The notes beneath the pieces are model-generated. The model worked only from the letters and a program-made list of their open reading frames with translations. It was not told the DNA's origin and ran no database searches. From the NCBI RefSeq assembly GCF_001704415.2, contig NC_030817.1, positions 30,391,550 to 30,455,549 of the forward strand: a DNA stretch of 64,000 nt, given 5' to 3'. The stretch comes from Capra hircus (taxonomy: Eukaryota; Chordata; Mammalia; Artiodactyla; Bovidae). Positions 1-11,079 of this stretch are shown here, in pieces. The translations under genes and the position numbers were made by a program. Position 1 is the first letter of the stretch; every line of letters begins with the position of its first letter.

Positions 1-250
1 CTCAGAGAGAATGAGGTGAGACTTCAGGGAAAACCATGTGACTCTAAGGCATTTGGGACCTAAGGAAATAGCTGGAAAAGCTGGAAGTCTTTTCCAGGTA
101 AACATTGGAAGACAATATAAAGAATGGGAGATGGTTATTTTTGGAAAATGGTCTTGCTTAGAGAGTCAAAGGTCTTAATGAACATTTCTCTATTGGAGTT
201 TCACAGGTGTGCTCCATAGAACACCTGCATCAGAATCCACTCGTGTGCTT

Positions 251-956
251 TGTTGTTGTTCAGTTACTCAGTCATGTCTGACTCTTTGCGACCCCATGGT
301 CTGCAGCACACCAGGCTTCCCTGTCCTTCACTATCTCCCAGAACTTGCTCAAACTTATGTCCATTGAGTCAGTGAAGCCGTCCAGCTATCTGATCCTCTG
401 TTGCCCCTATCTCCTCCTGCCTTCAATCTTTCCCAGCATCAGGGTCTTTTCCAATGAGTCAGTTCTTCGCATCAGGTAGCCAAAATATTGGAGTTTCAGT
501 CTCAGCATCAGTCCTTCTAATGAATATTCAGGACTGATTTCCTTTAGGACTGACTGGTTTAATCTCCTTGCACTCCAAGGGACTCTCAAGAGTCTTCTAC
601 AATATCACAGTTCAAAAGCATCAATTCTTTGGTACTCAGCCTTCTTTATGGTCCAACTCTCACATTTGTACATGACTACTTGAAAAAACTATAGCTTTGA
701 GTATATAGACCTTTATTGGCAAAGTAATGTCTCTGCTTTTTAATATACTGTCTAGGTTTGTCATAGCTTTTCTTCCAAGGAGCAAACATCTTTTAATTTC
801 ATGGCTGTAGTCACCATCTGCAGTGATTTTGGAGCCCAAGAAAATAAAGTCTCCCACTGTTTCCATTGTTTCCTCATCTATTTGCCATGAAGTGATGGGA
901 CTGGATGCCTTATCTTCGTTTTTTGAATGTTGAGTTTTAAGCCAGCTTTTTCACCA
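251..956 (-). mobile_element. BovB (RTE) LINE, 3'-end fragment
   Basis: This is about 0.7 kb of the 3' part of a BovB element in reverse orientation. The frames at 660-866 and 407-589 encode the familiar BovB C-terminal tracts (GSKITADGD, then RVPWSARRLNQS and LEKTLMLGKIEGRRR), broken between them. The 3' end lies at the low-coordinate side. An 8 bp direct repeat GTGTGCTT at 243-250 and 957-964 flanks the piece and fits a target-site duplication. The copy is 5'-truncated and cannot encode reverse transcriptase. Confidence 0.9.
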
Positions 957-1044
957 GTGTGCTTACTTGTATCTTAAACAAATACCAGAAGGGATTCTCC
1001 CACAAACTAAAATGTGAGAATAATTGTTCCAATTAATGTTTTTA

Positions 1045-1437
1045 TTCTATAGCCCAGGCCATCATCATCTCTCGCCTGGATTCCTACTCCCTCTTCCCAG
1101 TGTGTTCTCTAAACAGCAGCAGCCAGAATGAGCTTTGGATCATGTCACTTTTCTGCTTTGAGTCCTTCAACAACTTCCCTTTAGAATTAAGTCTAAACTT
1201 CTTACTATGGCTTAGAAGGCCCTGTGTGATCTTTTTTGCTAATCTTATTTCATTTCATGCTTCCCTTCAGTCACCCTACTTCAGTACTATCAGCTTTTAG
1301 TGCCTCAAACAAGCTGAGTCATTCCCTTTTCAGAGGCTTTACTGATACCATTTCCTCTTACCTTAAGATCCCCTCTCTTCTGCCTAACTCTTCCTGTTGC
1401 TTGAGTGTTACCTTCTCAGAGAGGCCTTTTCCCTAAG
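1045..1437 (+). mobile_element. L2 LINE relic, 3' coding part
   Basis: The sequence follows the L2 3' region in order: a segment like CAGCAGCCAGAATGA, then GATCATGTCACTTTTCTGCTT, then AGAAGGCCCTGTGTGATC, then CTTCTCAGAGAGGCCTTTTCCC. It is an ancient mammal-wide LINE, highly diverged and without an intact frame. Edges are approximate. Confidence 0.75.
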
Positions 1438-1690
1438 GCCAGAGTGTGGCAGTACAGGGACAGCCTCCCGCAGCCTGCTCACACCATGCCTCCTGGCAAG
1501 ACCATCTTTGAGTGTTGATGTTGTCCCTCCTTCTGTGTGATGATCATTCCTAGGTTGGTTGCAAGATGGTTGCAGTGGTGCTAGGTGTCTATCTCATCTT
1601 GTCACAGCTGCATCTAGAGGCACAAGAGAAACTCTTCTGGGAGCCTTCAGGAGAGAGGAAGCTGTTTTTAGAAGCCCCCTCCCTCACAAG

Positions 1691-1800
1691 ATTTTTCTCT
1701 CTTTTGGCCACACTGTGAGATCTTAGTTCCCCAACCACGTGGAAGCACTCCCTACAGTGGAAGCACGGAATCTTAACTGCTAGATCACCTGGGGAGTTCA
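1691..1800 (-). mobile_element. CHR-type tRNA-Glu SINE
   Basis: On the minus strand this reads as a cetartiodactyl tRNA-Glu-derived SINE: a degraded start (CTCCCCAGGTGATC), box-like tRNA sequence, and an end with the motif GGCCAAAAG. On the plus strand the markers are TTTTGGCCACACTGTGAGATC and GATCTTAGTTCCCCAACC. Confidence 0.8.
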
Positions 1801-2344
1801 AAACAGATTTTTCTTCGTCTCATTGGCCAGAATTGAGTCATAAGCTAATTTATAAACCAATCACTGGTTTGAGGGGCGGGGGATTCAGGTTTACTGTGAT
1901 CAACCTTGAATAGAGATTCTTATTCTATTTTGTACCAAGTACACCTTAGGCAGTTTTGTGAAATCTACAGACCCCTTCTCAGAATAATGATTTTGAATGA
2001 ATATCATTGAAATCAACTATAAAGAAATATACTTAACAAGATTACTAAATATGTAATCTAATGTTAGACTCTAGTAGTTATTAATGATTAGTGTAATTTT
2101 TAAGTAGTGACTGATATGAGTGATATTCTAAGACATCTACAACAACTGTAATATGACTTGAAAATATCTGTAATTTCTATCGGTGACAAATTGGTATTAT
2201 GAATACTGTTTGGTTTCCTGCCTATATTGATGGTTGAAGGAAATGCTAAATTTCATTTAGAGGTTATTTAAAATATAGGGGTGATTTTTTTCTCCATTAA
2301 ATTCATGGATACCCTGAACTTAATTCTAGGTTAAGAACACCTGG
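1801..2344. other. Unassigned non-coding DNA
   Basis: AT-rich sequence with no repeat family, coding frame or RNA gene that I recognise. A short G-rich patch (GAGGGGCGGGGG) at about 1870 is the only departure from background. Confidence 0.5.
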
Positions 2345-2543
2345 CCTAGACTAGTCTTTGCGATCCCATGAGCTGTAGCCTGCCATGCTTCTCTAGAGGT
2401 CCATGGAATTCTCTAAACAAGAGTACTGGAGTGGGTTGCCAATTCCTTCTCCTGGGAATCTTCCTGACCCAGGGTTTGAACCCTCATCTCCTGTGTTGCA
2501 GGCAGATTCTTTGCCATTTGAGCCACCAGGGAAACCCCTTTTT
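2345..2543 (-). mobile_element. Bov-tA SINE
   Basis: Ruminant tRNA-Glu/BovA SINE in reverse orientation. Going left to right on the plus strand, the BovA part (GATCCCATGAGCTGTAGCC, then AGTACTGGAGTGGGTTGCC) precedes the tRNA part (CCTGTGTTGCAGGCAGATTC, then GAGCCACCAGGGAAACCCC). It is moderately diverged. Confidence 0.9.
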
Positions 2544-3382
2544 AAACATTAAAAAATATTAAATAATGTATTTAAAGTGCCAAGCATAGTGCCTAGTACA
2601 TGATTTAATATCAGCCTTTACTATCAGGACAAAATTTGACAACCTGAGAGTACTCCAGAGATATGTGTTGAATTCTCAGAACGGAAAATTATGTGTCTAG
2701 ATTGTTTATAAACCACTGTGGCCAAGGTGTTCAAGAAATGATTGCTTAAAACACAGATATACACAGAAGTCTTGGGAATACAAACCACAGAATAATATAA
2801 TTTAAATCAATTCATTTTATCTTGACAAACTAGGAATGGGGTTTCAGTGCAATATATGAATATACTACTCAAAACAATTTCACATATGAATTCCAAAGCA
2901 GTTAGAAAAATGTCAAGTGAGTGAAACAAATAGCTGGATGGATTAGAACCGATCAAGAAATATTCAAAATCTTGCCAAACTTATGAAAGTCACTAGTCAG
3001 AGAACTTGTTCCCTAATGCCATAGTTCAGCATCACCATTCACCGTGATTGATGTGCCTGGACTGTAACTCACTCAGGTTACATTGCTGATCCTGGGTAAG
3101 ACAGGATCAGGACTTGGCTCTGCATTCTATGGGGTGGTCGCCTTGGCTCAGAGCTTGTTTCTTCAGTCTTGCACCAGAAATAGTTCTTCATTAAATTCTA
3201 GTTCCTTACCCACCTCCCTTGAAAGGGATGTGATTTTGTGACCATTAGGATATCATATTTTGGTCAGAAAGATAAAAAGGTCTTCTTGACTCTCAAGATG
3301 GGTGATGGGGGTAGAGGCATTTGCTCTGCCCAGGTGTGTTTGGATCTGGAGGAAAAATTTAAAGAGATGGCTGTTTTTTCTT
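2544..3382. other. Unassigned non-coding DNA
   Basis: No gene seen. A short stretch at about 2570-2605 (AGTGCCAAGCATAGTGCCTAG) resembles the extreme 3' end of L2 or a MIR-like element, but it is too short to call. The rest is AT-rich and unassigned. Confidence 0.45.
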
Positions 3383-3546
3383 TTTTTAACTTAGTTTTTA
3401 TTTTATATTAGAATATAGTTGATATACAATGTTGTGTTAGTTTCAGGTGTACAGCAAGTGATTCAGTTATACATATATCCATTTTTCCCCATATTCTTCT
3501 CCCATATAGGTTATTATATTGAGTTCCCTGTGCCGTACAGTAGGTG
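3383..3546 (-). mobile_element. L1 3' UTR fragment (ungulate type)
   Basis: This contains the ungulate L1 3' UTR read in reverse: ATAGTTGATATACAATG, TTAGTTTCAGGTGTACAGCA, then GAGTTCCCTGTGCCGTACAG. The same family recurs at 60868-61090 in the same orientation. Non-coding. Confidence 0.75.
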
Positions 3547-3687
3547 AGATGACTGTATTCTGATGACTGTTTTGTATGTTCTTTCCGTAAAAGAGTAACT
3601 TCCATATTTCCAGAAGTGCTCTTCTATTCTGGAAGAGCACTTGGTTAGTTGTTTGGAGACATGGTCTCCTATAGGCTAAGCACCCAA

Positions 3688-4150
3688 CGTTTGGAATCAG
3701 GCAGACCTGAGTTCAAATTTTGACTGCCATTCTTCTGTCTGTGTGACTCTGAGCAATTAACCTTAATAATAATAATAACAATGATAATAATAATAAATTG
3801 CAACAGTAGTCATGGCAGGAGTAGCAGTAGCAGCAGCTGCAGCAGTAGTTGTAATCACATATTGAGGATTTGCTAGGCTAAATTCTTTGTATGGACTCTA
3901 ATTTTTACAACCCTAAGAAATAGTTTACTCTTTTATAATTTTATTCTCACTTTGCAAATGAGGACGTGAGGCTAAAATAAATAGGTTATTTAACTTGCCT
4001 TTAAACTTCATTTTCCTTTTCCTACAAAGTGGAGATAATTGTGCTACCTGCCTCCTGAAGTTGCTGTAAAGATTAAATTACTGTGTGCTGCAGGTTTTTC
4101 AGTGCAACGATCTAATAAAGACTCAATAAATGGGAGTGTTAGCTAGTATT
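3688..4150 (+). mobile_element. MIR SINE, interrupted
   Basis: The 5' half (AATCAGGCAGACCTGAGTTCA, then GTGTGACTCTGAGCAATTAACC) lies at 3690-3765. The 3' half (ACAAAGTGGAGATAATTGTGCTACCTGCC and onward, seen as separate short motifs, then ACTCAATAAATG) lies at about 4020-4135. Between them sit trinucleotide arrays and a second, reverse MIR-like piece (about 3860-3990, with TTGCAAATGAGGACGTGAGG). The arrangement suggests one old SINE inside or beside another. Confidence 0.6.
3765..3850 (+). repeat. Simple repeats (TAA)n-like and (AGC)n-like
   Basis: An AATAATAATAAC array is followed by an imperfect AGCAGTAGCAGCAGC array about 40 bp further on. Both are impure and short and lie within the interrupted MIR. 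Confidence 0.8.
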
Positions 4151-4500
4151 AGTATACCTAATTTACTTTGCTAAAATAATAGAATAATTGGTTTCCCTTG
4201 TTCAAGGAGAGCTGCTGTGGATTAATAATAATTAGCACTTGTGACTCTAAGCATAGTCTCTCATCACGATGATTCCATCCTTTTTGCAAAACAATTTCTG
4301 GGCCTTTACGAACATGGTTTGGCAACTGTAGCCACTATTGTCATATTAAGAGAAACTTTAGCAAGGAATGTCTTTTTTTTTCCTCTGCTCAATTCACTCT
4401 TATTCAAAGTGGCTTTGGCTTGATTTTTGATATTCAAAGTGACACGTGGCTCCTTAATCCTGTTACCAATGTTGGAAAATGAGAAAAGGGATATCAGAAA
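4151..4500. other. Unassigned non-coding DNA
   Basis: AT-rich, no recognisable repeat family or exon. Short reading frames in it have stop-rich surroundings and no known domain. Confidence 0.45.
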
Positions 4501-4845
4501 TATCTTAAGCCAAACTGTTATAGACTGGGTGACTTAGACAACAGGCAGTTATTTCTCTCAGTTCTAGAAGGTGGAAGTCGGAGAACAAGATGCCAGCATG
4601 ACCGGGTTCTTGATGAGTGCTCCTTCCTGGTTTAAAGAGAGTCGTCTTCTTGCTGTGTCCTCACAGGGCACAAAGAGCAGAGTTAGCTTTCTGGCCTCTT
4701 CTTCTAGGGTGCTAACCCAATTCATGAGAGCTATGCTCTCATGATCTAATTACCCTTCAAAGGCCCCACTGCCAAATATCATCACGTTGGGGGATTAGAT
4801 TTCAACACATGAATACTAAGGGACACAAACACTCAGCCCATAACA
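4501..4845 (-). mobile_element. MLT1-type MaLR solo LTR
   Basis: In reverse this begins TGTTATGGGCTGAGTG, the characteristic start of an MLT1-type ERVL-MaLR LTR. It continues with markers such as GATATTTGGCAGTGGGGCC and TGTGAGGACACAGCAAGAAG and ends near ACCCAGTCTATAACAG. No internal retroviral sequence is attached, so I call a solo LTR. The 3' edge (low-coordinate side) is degraded. Confidence 0.75.
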
Positions 4846-4909
4846 TCTATGAAACTATGTTTTCAGTATGAAATTGGATTTTTTAATCTGTTGGATTAAA
4901 AAAAAAAAG

Positions 4910-5104
4910 TGAAAGTTTAGTCACTCAGTTGTGTCTGACTCTACAACTCCTGCCAAGCTCCTCTGTCCATGGAATTCTCTAGGCAGAAGTACTGGAGTGG
5001 GTAGCCATTCCCTTCTCCAGGGGATACTCTTAACCAAGGTATCAAACCTCAGTCTCCTGCACTGTAGGCAGATTCTTTACCACTTGAGCCACCAGGGAAG
5101 CCCC
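4910..5104 (-). mobile_element. Bov-tA SINE
   Basis: Reverse-oriented Bov-tA. GTCACTCAGTTGTGTCTGAC and AGTACTGGAGTGGGTAGCC mark the BovA part, and GAGCCACCAGGGAAGCCCC marks the tRNA 5' end at the high-coordinate side. An A-run precedes it at about 4900, probably part of the target or an older tail, because the SINE 3' end is on this side. Confidence 0.9.
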
Positions 5105-5190
5105 ATTCTTGGATTATTTTATTTAAAATTACTTAAACCAACTGATTGCTTATGTCCAATATCAAAACTTTATTTGAGAAGATATTAGGG

Positions 5191-5413
5191 GGACATCCTT
5201 GGTGGGCCAGTGGTTAGGAATAAACCTTGCAATGCAGGGGATGCAGATTTGATCCCTGGTGGATCAAATCTTGGTAACCAAGATTCTATATGCTATGGAG
5301 CAACTAAGACCATGTCAAAACTAGAGCTCATTTGCAGCAAAGAAAGATCACACATGACCTTGCATGCCACAGCTAAGACCCAACACAGTCAAGTAAATAA
5401 ATATTAAAAAAAA
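5191..5413 (+). mobile_element. CHR-type tRNA-Glu SINE, long form
   Basis: It starts near GGACATCCTTGGTGGGCC with a tRNA-like head (CAGTGGTTAGGAATAAACC, GATTTGATCCCTGGTGG). It ends with the ACCCAACACAGTCAAGTAAA and AAATAAATATT tail typical of the long cetartiodactyl tRNA-Glu SINE. Diverged, and older than the Bov-tA copies. Confidence 0.8.
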
Positions 5414-5490
5414 GGAAGACATTAGGAGTGAAGTTCATGGTCTTTTACTAAGAAGGCATCTGTCTACTATTTACTGAGCTGTAAGAACAC

Positions 5491-5492
5491 GT

Positions 5493-5531
<39 letters not shown>
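5491..5531 (+). repeat. (GT)n microsatellite
   Basis: A (GT)n array of about 20 units with one GTAT interruption near its start. It is likely length-polymorphic. Confidence 0.97.
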
Positions 5532-5533
<2 letters not shown>

Positions 5534-6430
5534 CAGAGATTTCTCTGGCCAACAGTAAAGCTCCCGGTAGCCTTGGATGTGAGTGCCACCTGCTGGATGT
5601 TGCACACAAATATTTTCCCGTACTTCAGTCCAGAAATAGGGGAGTTATTTGCATGGGAACGTGCCCAAGTAACACCCCTTTGATTTTAGGTCACAAGGAC
5701 AGCTGTAATGTCTAGTAAGTAATGTGATCTTTGGGTAAGTGTGCAGATTTATAAGAAAAACATACTCAGGAAACAAACTCAATTTAAAAACATTCCACTG
5801 AGCTATTGTTTATAAGCTTGCCTGTGCCAAGAATATAGTAAATAGTTCTCTGTTTATATTATGAGCTCATGAGTTTTATATGTTGATGACATAGGCAGTT
5901 GGTGGGTGGCTTTTACCTTAAGAAGCCTATACCTATATCTTGTAGCAGGGTAGGAAATTGGGGACTCCTTGACTGTGGCCATGTGTTGGCTTCAATGCCA
6001 AATATGTCATCGCATCCTAAAATTTTGGCTTTGGAGCCATAGCCCCTGTTTGGGATTTAGTGGAGAAGCATCTCTTAGCGTTGCTTCGCTCTAATGGGTT
6101 CTGTTGAGATGACTTCACCTGTGACTTATGGGGCAATTCTGTAGACTGGGTCTCACAGGAGCTTTGGGGCAATTTGTAATTTCCATGATGGCAAGAAGGT
6201 AGACATGACTTTTTATAAATGCATGTATACATTCTGTTAAGAGCTTTGTGATGTTTCTTTGGAACATCATGTCCTTTGGAAGGACATGAAAATTGTGTAG
6301 CATTGTGTACCGGCTACTTGGGAGAAGGGCAGGAAGGGGCCCTAGGAGAGGGACAATCACTGTAGCCTTTTCTTGGGTCATTTAAAAAAAATCACTTTTG
6401 TAGAAATGTTAAAGTTCTAGGAGTTGGTCC
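5532..6430. other. Unassigned non-coding DNA
   Basis: No repeat family recognised. Two overlapping short reverse frames at 6017-6381 (71 and 88 codons) encode nothing familiar and share the same DNA in different frames, so I treat them as chance. Confidence 0.45.
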
Positions 6431-6550
6431 TTTGGAGAAGCAAATGGCAACCCACTCCAGTGTTCTTGCCTGGAGAATCCCAGGGATGGGGGAGCCTGGT
6501 GGGCTGCCGGCTATGGGGTTGCACAGAGTCGGACACGACTGAAGCGACTT

Positions 6551-6582
<32 letters not shown>
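6431..6582 (+). mobile_element. BOV-A2 SINE, single 3' monomer with CAG tail
   Basis: Only the second BovA monomer is present: GGAGAAGCAAATGGCAACCC, then TTCTTGCCTGGAGAATCCC, then GGGTTGCACAGAGTCGGAC. It ends in GACTTAGCAGCAGCAG and a CAG array at 6551-6582. The first monomer, present in the dimer at 15032-15307, is missing. Confidence 0.9.
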
Positions 6583-6585
<3 letters not shown>

Positions 6586-7050
6586 TTGGTCCTCAGGTTT
6601 TCACTGACCCAAGGTTTGTCTTCAGTATATTCTTGACATCGTGAGACCAGTTTTCTGCTTTCAGGATTTTACAGAAACTGGTGGCATGTATTTGATTCCT
6701 TTTTTCTATCACTGGAAAACATCATGTATAATTCACAAAGGAGTCTGCTGGGCTAAAGCAAAATTCTCTTTCTTTGTTCAAAATTTGTTAATGGGCTTTT
6801 GCGGCTAAATTTCTAAAGCTACGAAATAGCACTCAGATTTGGAAAGGGCTCAAGGCAGAAAAAGCTTTCTGTTTTTATTTCTAGGTATGTCCATTTCAGA
6901 ACCCTGATAATGCAAGGAGGTTGCAATCCAGTATTTTGGAGGTGGCAATCCGGTATTTTATGGGGAAATAATGGTTGATGATATTTTTCCTGAGATTTTT
7001 AGTTGACAAGAATCTATATGAAGGAGTTAACTAGAGTTATTGTGGTGATT
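6583..7050. other. Unassigned non-coding DNA with a 22 bp tandem duplication
   Basis: Unassigned sequence. Within it, 6916-6937 and 6938-6959 are adjacent copies of GGAGGTTGCAATCCAGTATT(TT), differing at two positions. No exon or repeat family recognised. Confidence 0.55.
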
Positions 7051-7061
7051 CTTACACAATG

Positions 7062-7283
7062 CACGTGTGCTAAGTCACTCCAGTTGTGTCCAACTCTTTG
7101 CGACCCCATGGACTATAGCCCATCAGGCTCCTCTGTCCATGGGATTCTTCAGGCAAGGATACTGGAGTGGGTTGCCATGCCCTCCTCCAGGGGATCTTCC
7201 CAACCCAGAGATTGAACCCGTGTCTCATTTTGTCTCCGGCATTGGCAGGAGGGTTCTTTACTACTAGCGCCACCTTAGAAGCC
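7062..7283 (-). mobile_element. Bov-tA SINE with 11 bp TSD
   Basis: Reverse-oriented Bov-tA from TGCTAAGTCACTCCAGTTGT to the tRNA head at the high-coordinate end. A perfect 11 bp direct repeat CTTACACAATG at 7051-7061 and 7284-7294 defines the insertion. The tRNA part carries a small insertion around 7225-7240. Confidence 0.95.
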
Positions 7284-7299
7284 CTTACACAATGTATAC

Positions 7300-7372
7300 A
7301 AATATAGAATCATTCTGTTGTACCACCAAAGCTAACACAATGTTATATGTCAATTACCCCTCAATAAAAAAA
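7300..7372 (+). mobile_element. L1 3' tail fragment
   Basis: The text ACACAATGTTATATGTCAAT followed by CCCTCAATAAAAAAAG resembles the very end of an L1 3' UTR with its A-rich tail. It is short, so only moderately supported. Confidence 0.5.
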
Positions 7373-9620
7373 GATCTATATTGTATGAGATAGCATGACA
7401 TTTGGCACTCTGTCTGTACCTACATCAATGCCAAGCGAATACAGAATGGAGATGTTACTTCTTAAACTTACCATGGCATAATCAGATCAGGAGACTGAAG
7501 TATTCTGTCCTTGCTAATGGTTGTATGTTCAGATTGTTAGCTTCTCTCTGTGTGTCCTGATTTGACCTAGATATGTGGGCTGGAAAACATGAAGTTACTC
7601 TTCACTGGGTGAACATCTCTTGGATAAATAATTAGCGCTATGCCTGTTCTATGTTTCTTGCGTTTCTAGTCTGGGGCAACATTTGCTAATTTGGGGGTTT
7701 CCTTCCTCCAGCTCCTCTATCCCATGGTACCCAATCCCCAGCAGTTTTTTAAACTGAAATTTTCCAATTATTTGAGCTGCTCTTATAGTTAGTCTGACTT
7801 CCCTGGTGGTTAGTCTAACAGTGATAGCATATAGATTTGTGTTATAGTCACAGAATCTTCTTGATTTCACATTGAATGGATTTTAGTTCTCTACTCTGAT
7901 TTTTTCATCATTGGAGTCTCATAAAGCGTTGCTATGCAAAAATTTGGTCCTGAGCCCATGTGGAACATAAGAGAAATTACAGAGTTACATAGTCAAATGC
8001 TATAGAAGTCATCAGGTTTTGTAAAAAGAGTTTGAAACAAGACAGGAATGGAAGTGCAAATCTCAGTGGGTTCTTAGTGTTTCATCACAAAGTTTTGTGG
8101 TAAAACCAAGATGAAACCACAAGCTTCACTGTTGGGCAGACTAGCGCTGGAGGAACGATTGATTTAAGGTTAGCCAAGGTCAGGCGGAAACTTGGCTTTT
8201 TTTATTCATATGTTCAAACCCCAGACCTACTGAGTTTTGCATGGTTTGGCGTTTCCAAAACAGAAAGCATTTTGGGACCCAGTCCAAAGCCAAAGCCTGA
8301 GGACTAAGGTTAAGAGAAAGTCATTCTGTCTTGGTTTGTTAGCAGTGCTAAGGTGAGGGGTTTTTATTCTGATTACTAGCCGAACCTTATTTACTTAAAC
8401 TTTGGAAGTTTACGAAAACAAAGTATGTGATTTCTCCGTCTGTCTACCTAGTAGGAAAACCAGGATTCTTCTCAGAATCTCCAGACATTTCTACAGACCA
8501 CAGAAATATTTATTTCTTGAAAGTTTTCATGACTGCACTTACCAGCACATATAGACTATATTCCATTTCTTTGGCTCAGTATTTAGGTATTTCTCTAGGA
8601 GTAAAGGTGTCAAGATTGCCTAGTTTGAAAGAACTGGACCTAGCTAAATAGTCTGAAAAAAAATCAAGTTGCTCTTTCAGAATAAAAATTTGGAGACAAC
8701 AAAAGAAATAGTTAAGCTCAGAGCCTAAGGCCAGTCCCTCAGGGGAATGTGGGATATATGACACATGAAAGTCTCGCTTGTGGGCAACTTGTGGGCAGCT
8801 CAACTTCTGATTGGGGCATTATCATTGGGTGGTATGAGGCTGGGAATGACTCTAGTGGCAGGACCAAATCTTCTGTGAGGTGGCAAAATCATTCAAGTCA
8901 GTTAGATATGTTTTCAGCTGTGAAATTATGGAAAACCCTTCTCCAAGGTTTCAGTTTTACAGGGTGTTAATTGTTCTTCTCAACAAAATTTCTAAACCTG
9001 GCAAGGTGGCTCGCCAATGCTTTTTCCTTCTTCCCATTTCACTGTCATCCTTATTACGGTCATCTTAGGATCTCCGGATGGCTAACATGGTTCCAGGCTT
9101 CTTGCCTGCTGTCTAGACAGGAAGAAGGAGCTAAAGGGTGAAGGGCAAAAGATTAATGACAAAATGATGAAAAGGCCCATTTTATAAGAGAAACAAGAGC
9201 TTATCCAAAAGATTTACCTAGCAGGTTTTCACGTATGTTGACTGCGTCATCCCATTAGCAATAGCCACCTCAACTAGCTCAATTTAGGTGGTCAACAATG
9301 AGAGGACATCCTGGAACCACACAAAGGAGCAGGTGTGGAGTACTCATTCTAGGGTAAGTCTCACTTACAAGTCAGGCTCATAGAATAATGGTCAGCAGAG
9401 AGCCTCACAGCAACACTGTAGAGGACTCTCAAAGAGCAGGTTCTCTGTGCAAGTTCACGGAGAAGTCTGGGGGCGTGGGAGTTAGATGATCACAGAGTGA
9501 CTGTGTAAGCAACAGTGATTGGACATGAGTGGCTAAACCATTGTGTTGTGAGCTATTGTTTCCCATTAGAGTTCTTAGAACAAGAAAACCAGCTCAGCCC
9601 CACATCTTTCAGGGTCTTTA
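7373..9620. other. Unassigned non-coding DNA, about 2.2 kb
   Basis: This is one of the longest stretches without a recognisable interspersed repeat. Open frames of 73-75 codons on both strands have no known domain and no clear splice context. It may be unique sequence (intergenic or intronic), but nothing in it shows a function. Confidence 0.45.
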
Positions 9621-9690
9621 GGAAGAATTTCTTCCTTTTATCCTCCCTTCCTACCTTTCTTCCTCTCTTTCTTTTTCTCTTTCTTTCCAT
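9621..9690 (+). repeat. Pyrimidine-rich tract
   Basis: A strand-asymmetric CT tract made of TTCC, CTTTCTTCC and TTTCTC units. It is a low-complexity polypyrimidine run, with no 3' splice site or exon recognised after it. Confidence 0.8.
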
Positions 9691-9699
9691 TCATCCTTT

Positions 9700-10030
9700 A
9701 AACTTTTAATCATGAAAAACAATCTCTAGCTTACAGAAAAAGAGAAGGAATATAACTAATACCCACATACTTTCCATTGTTCTAGTAAGTTATTTACCTA
9801 TCTTATCTTTCTTTCATATATATAAAATTGCACAAACCCACATGTGTATGACTATATATGCATATGTAGATGTGTACATCTGTATGTATATACATGTGTA
9901 TACACACACATCTATTTCTGTATATATGAACTATTTAAGTAGGTTGCAGACTCTTTATCCCTAAATATTTGAGCTTATATTTCTTCAGGAGACATTTCTG
10001 TCTGGATGTCTAATTACAACACATATCTGG
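9700..10030 (-). mobile_element. Old L1 3' UTR relic
   Basis: It resembles an old L1 3' UTR in reverse: GTTGCAGACTCTTTATCCCT, then AAATATTTGAGCTTATATTTC. The same family is seen in reverse at 17625-17955 and in forward orientation at 25850-26535. The centre is filled by TA/TG-rich low-complexity sequence (9820-9930). Confidence 0.45.
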
Positions 10031-10334
10031 GGTTAAAAAAAAAAGACTGAGAAAAATAAAAATTTTATTTTTTAAGTATAATTGACACACAATATTATAT
10101 TAGTTTCAGGTGTGCAACTTAATGATTCAACATTTGTATACATTATAAAATGGTCACCAGGGTAAGTCTAGTTACCATCTGTCAACATCAAAATTACCAA
10201 ATAGTTTTTCTTGTGATGAGAACGTTTAAGATTTACTTTCTTAGTGCCTTTGAAACTTGCTATGCAGTATTTGACTGTAGTCATCGTGCTGTACATTATA
10301 TCACATCATGATGATATTTACTTTATTTTACATT

Positions 10335-10450
10335 TATATTTCTTTATTTAGGCTGTGCTGCATGGCTCTTGGGATCTTGGTTCCCTCACCAGAGGCTGAA
10401 CCCTGGACCCGTGGCAGTGAAAGCCACTGCACCGTCATAGAATTCCCATC
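10335..10450 (-). mobile_element. CHR-type tRNA-Glu SINE inside L1
   Basis: Reverse SINE with GGCTGTGCTGCATGGCTC and GATCTTGGTTCCCTCACCAG, ending near GTCATAGAATTCCC. Imperfect direct repeats ATGATATTTACTTTATTTT and ATGACATTTATTTTATAAC flank it and match the L1 text on either side. Confidence 0.8.
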
Positions 10451-10741
10451 CATGACATTTATTTTATAACTGGAAGTTTGTACTTCTCGATCCCCTTCAC
10501 CCATTTTGTCCACCCGTCCAGACTCCCACCCTTCTGCGGACCACCTATCTGTTCTTTGTATCTATGAGTTTGTTTTGTCTATTCGGTTTGTTTTTTAGAT
10601 TCCACATATAACTGAACTCATATGGTATTGGTCTTTCTCTGATTTATTTCACTTAGTGAATATCCATATTTTGAGATCCATCCATATTTTTGCAAATGGC
10701 AAGATCTCATTCTTCTTTATGACTGAGTAGAATTCCATTGT

Positions 10742-10964
10742 GGGGCTTCCCAGGTGGCTCTCGTGGCAAAGAACCTACCTGCTAATGCAGGAGACGTAAG
10801 AGACTCAGGTTCGATCCCTGGGTTGGGAAGATCCCTGGAGGAAGGCATGGCAACTCATTCCAGCATTCTTGCCTGGAGAACACTATGGAGCCTGGCAGGT
10901 TACAGTCTATAGCGTGGCAAAGAGCTGGACATGACTGTAGTGACTTAGCATGCGTGCATTCAGG
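10742..10964 (+). mobile_element. Bov-tA SINE inside L1, 10 bp TSD
   Basis: Complete Bov-tA from GGGGCTTCCCAGGTGGC through GGTTCGATCCCTGGGTTGGG to GACTGTAGTGACTTAGCATG. The direct repeat ATTCCATTGT lies at 10732-10741 and 10965-10974. The surrounding L1 ORF2 text (AGAATTCCATTGT, then ATAGACACATC) continues across it. Confidence 0.95.
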
Positions 10965-11079
10965 ATTCCATTGTATAGACACATCACATCTTTATCCATT
11001 TAACTGTCAGTGGACACTTAAGTTACTTCCATGTCTTGACTGTTGTAAATAATGTGGCAATAAAACAAGAAATATTGTA

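Larger units (their letters stand above)
10055..11070 (-). mobile_element. L1 LINE 3' end (UTR and ORF2 tail), split by two SINEs
   Basis: An L1 in reverse orientation. The 3' UTR (AGTATAATTGACACACAATA, ATTAGTTTCAGGTGTGCAAC) is followed by the ORF2 C-terminal region (GACTGAGTAGAATTCCATTG, TTTATCCATTTAACTGTC, GTTACTTCCATGTCTTGAC). A CHR-type SINE (10335-10450) and a Bov-tA (10742-10964) are inserted, and the L1 text resumes in register after each. No open frame survives. Confidence 0.85.

Noticed and set aside
7067..7273. Frames on both strands resembling proteins seen in database predictions
   Set aside because: They are Bov-tA SINE translations, as are similar frames at 2368, 4931, 15010-15291, 19359-19623 and 53170-53565.
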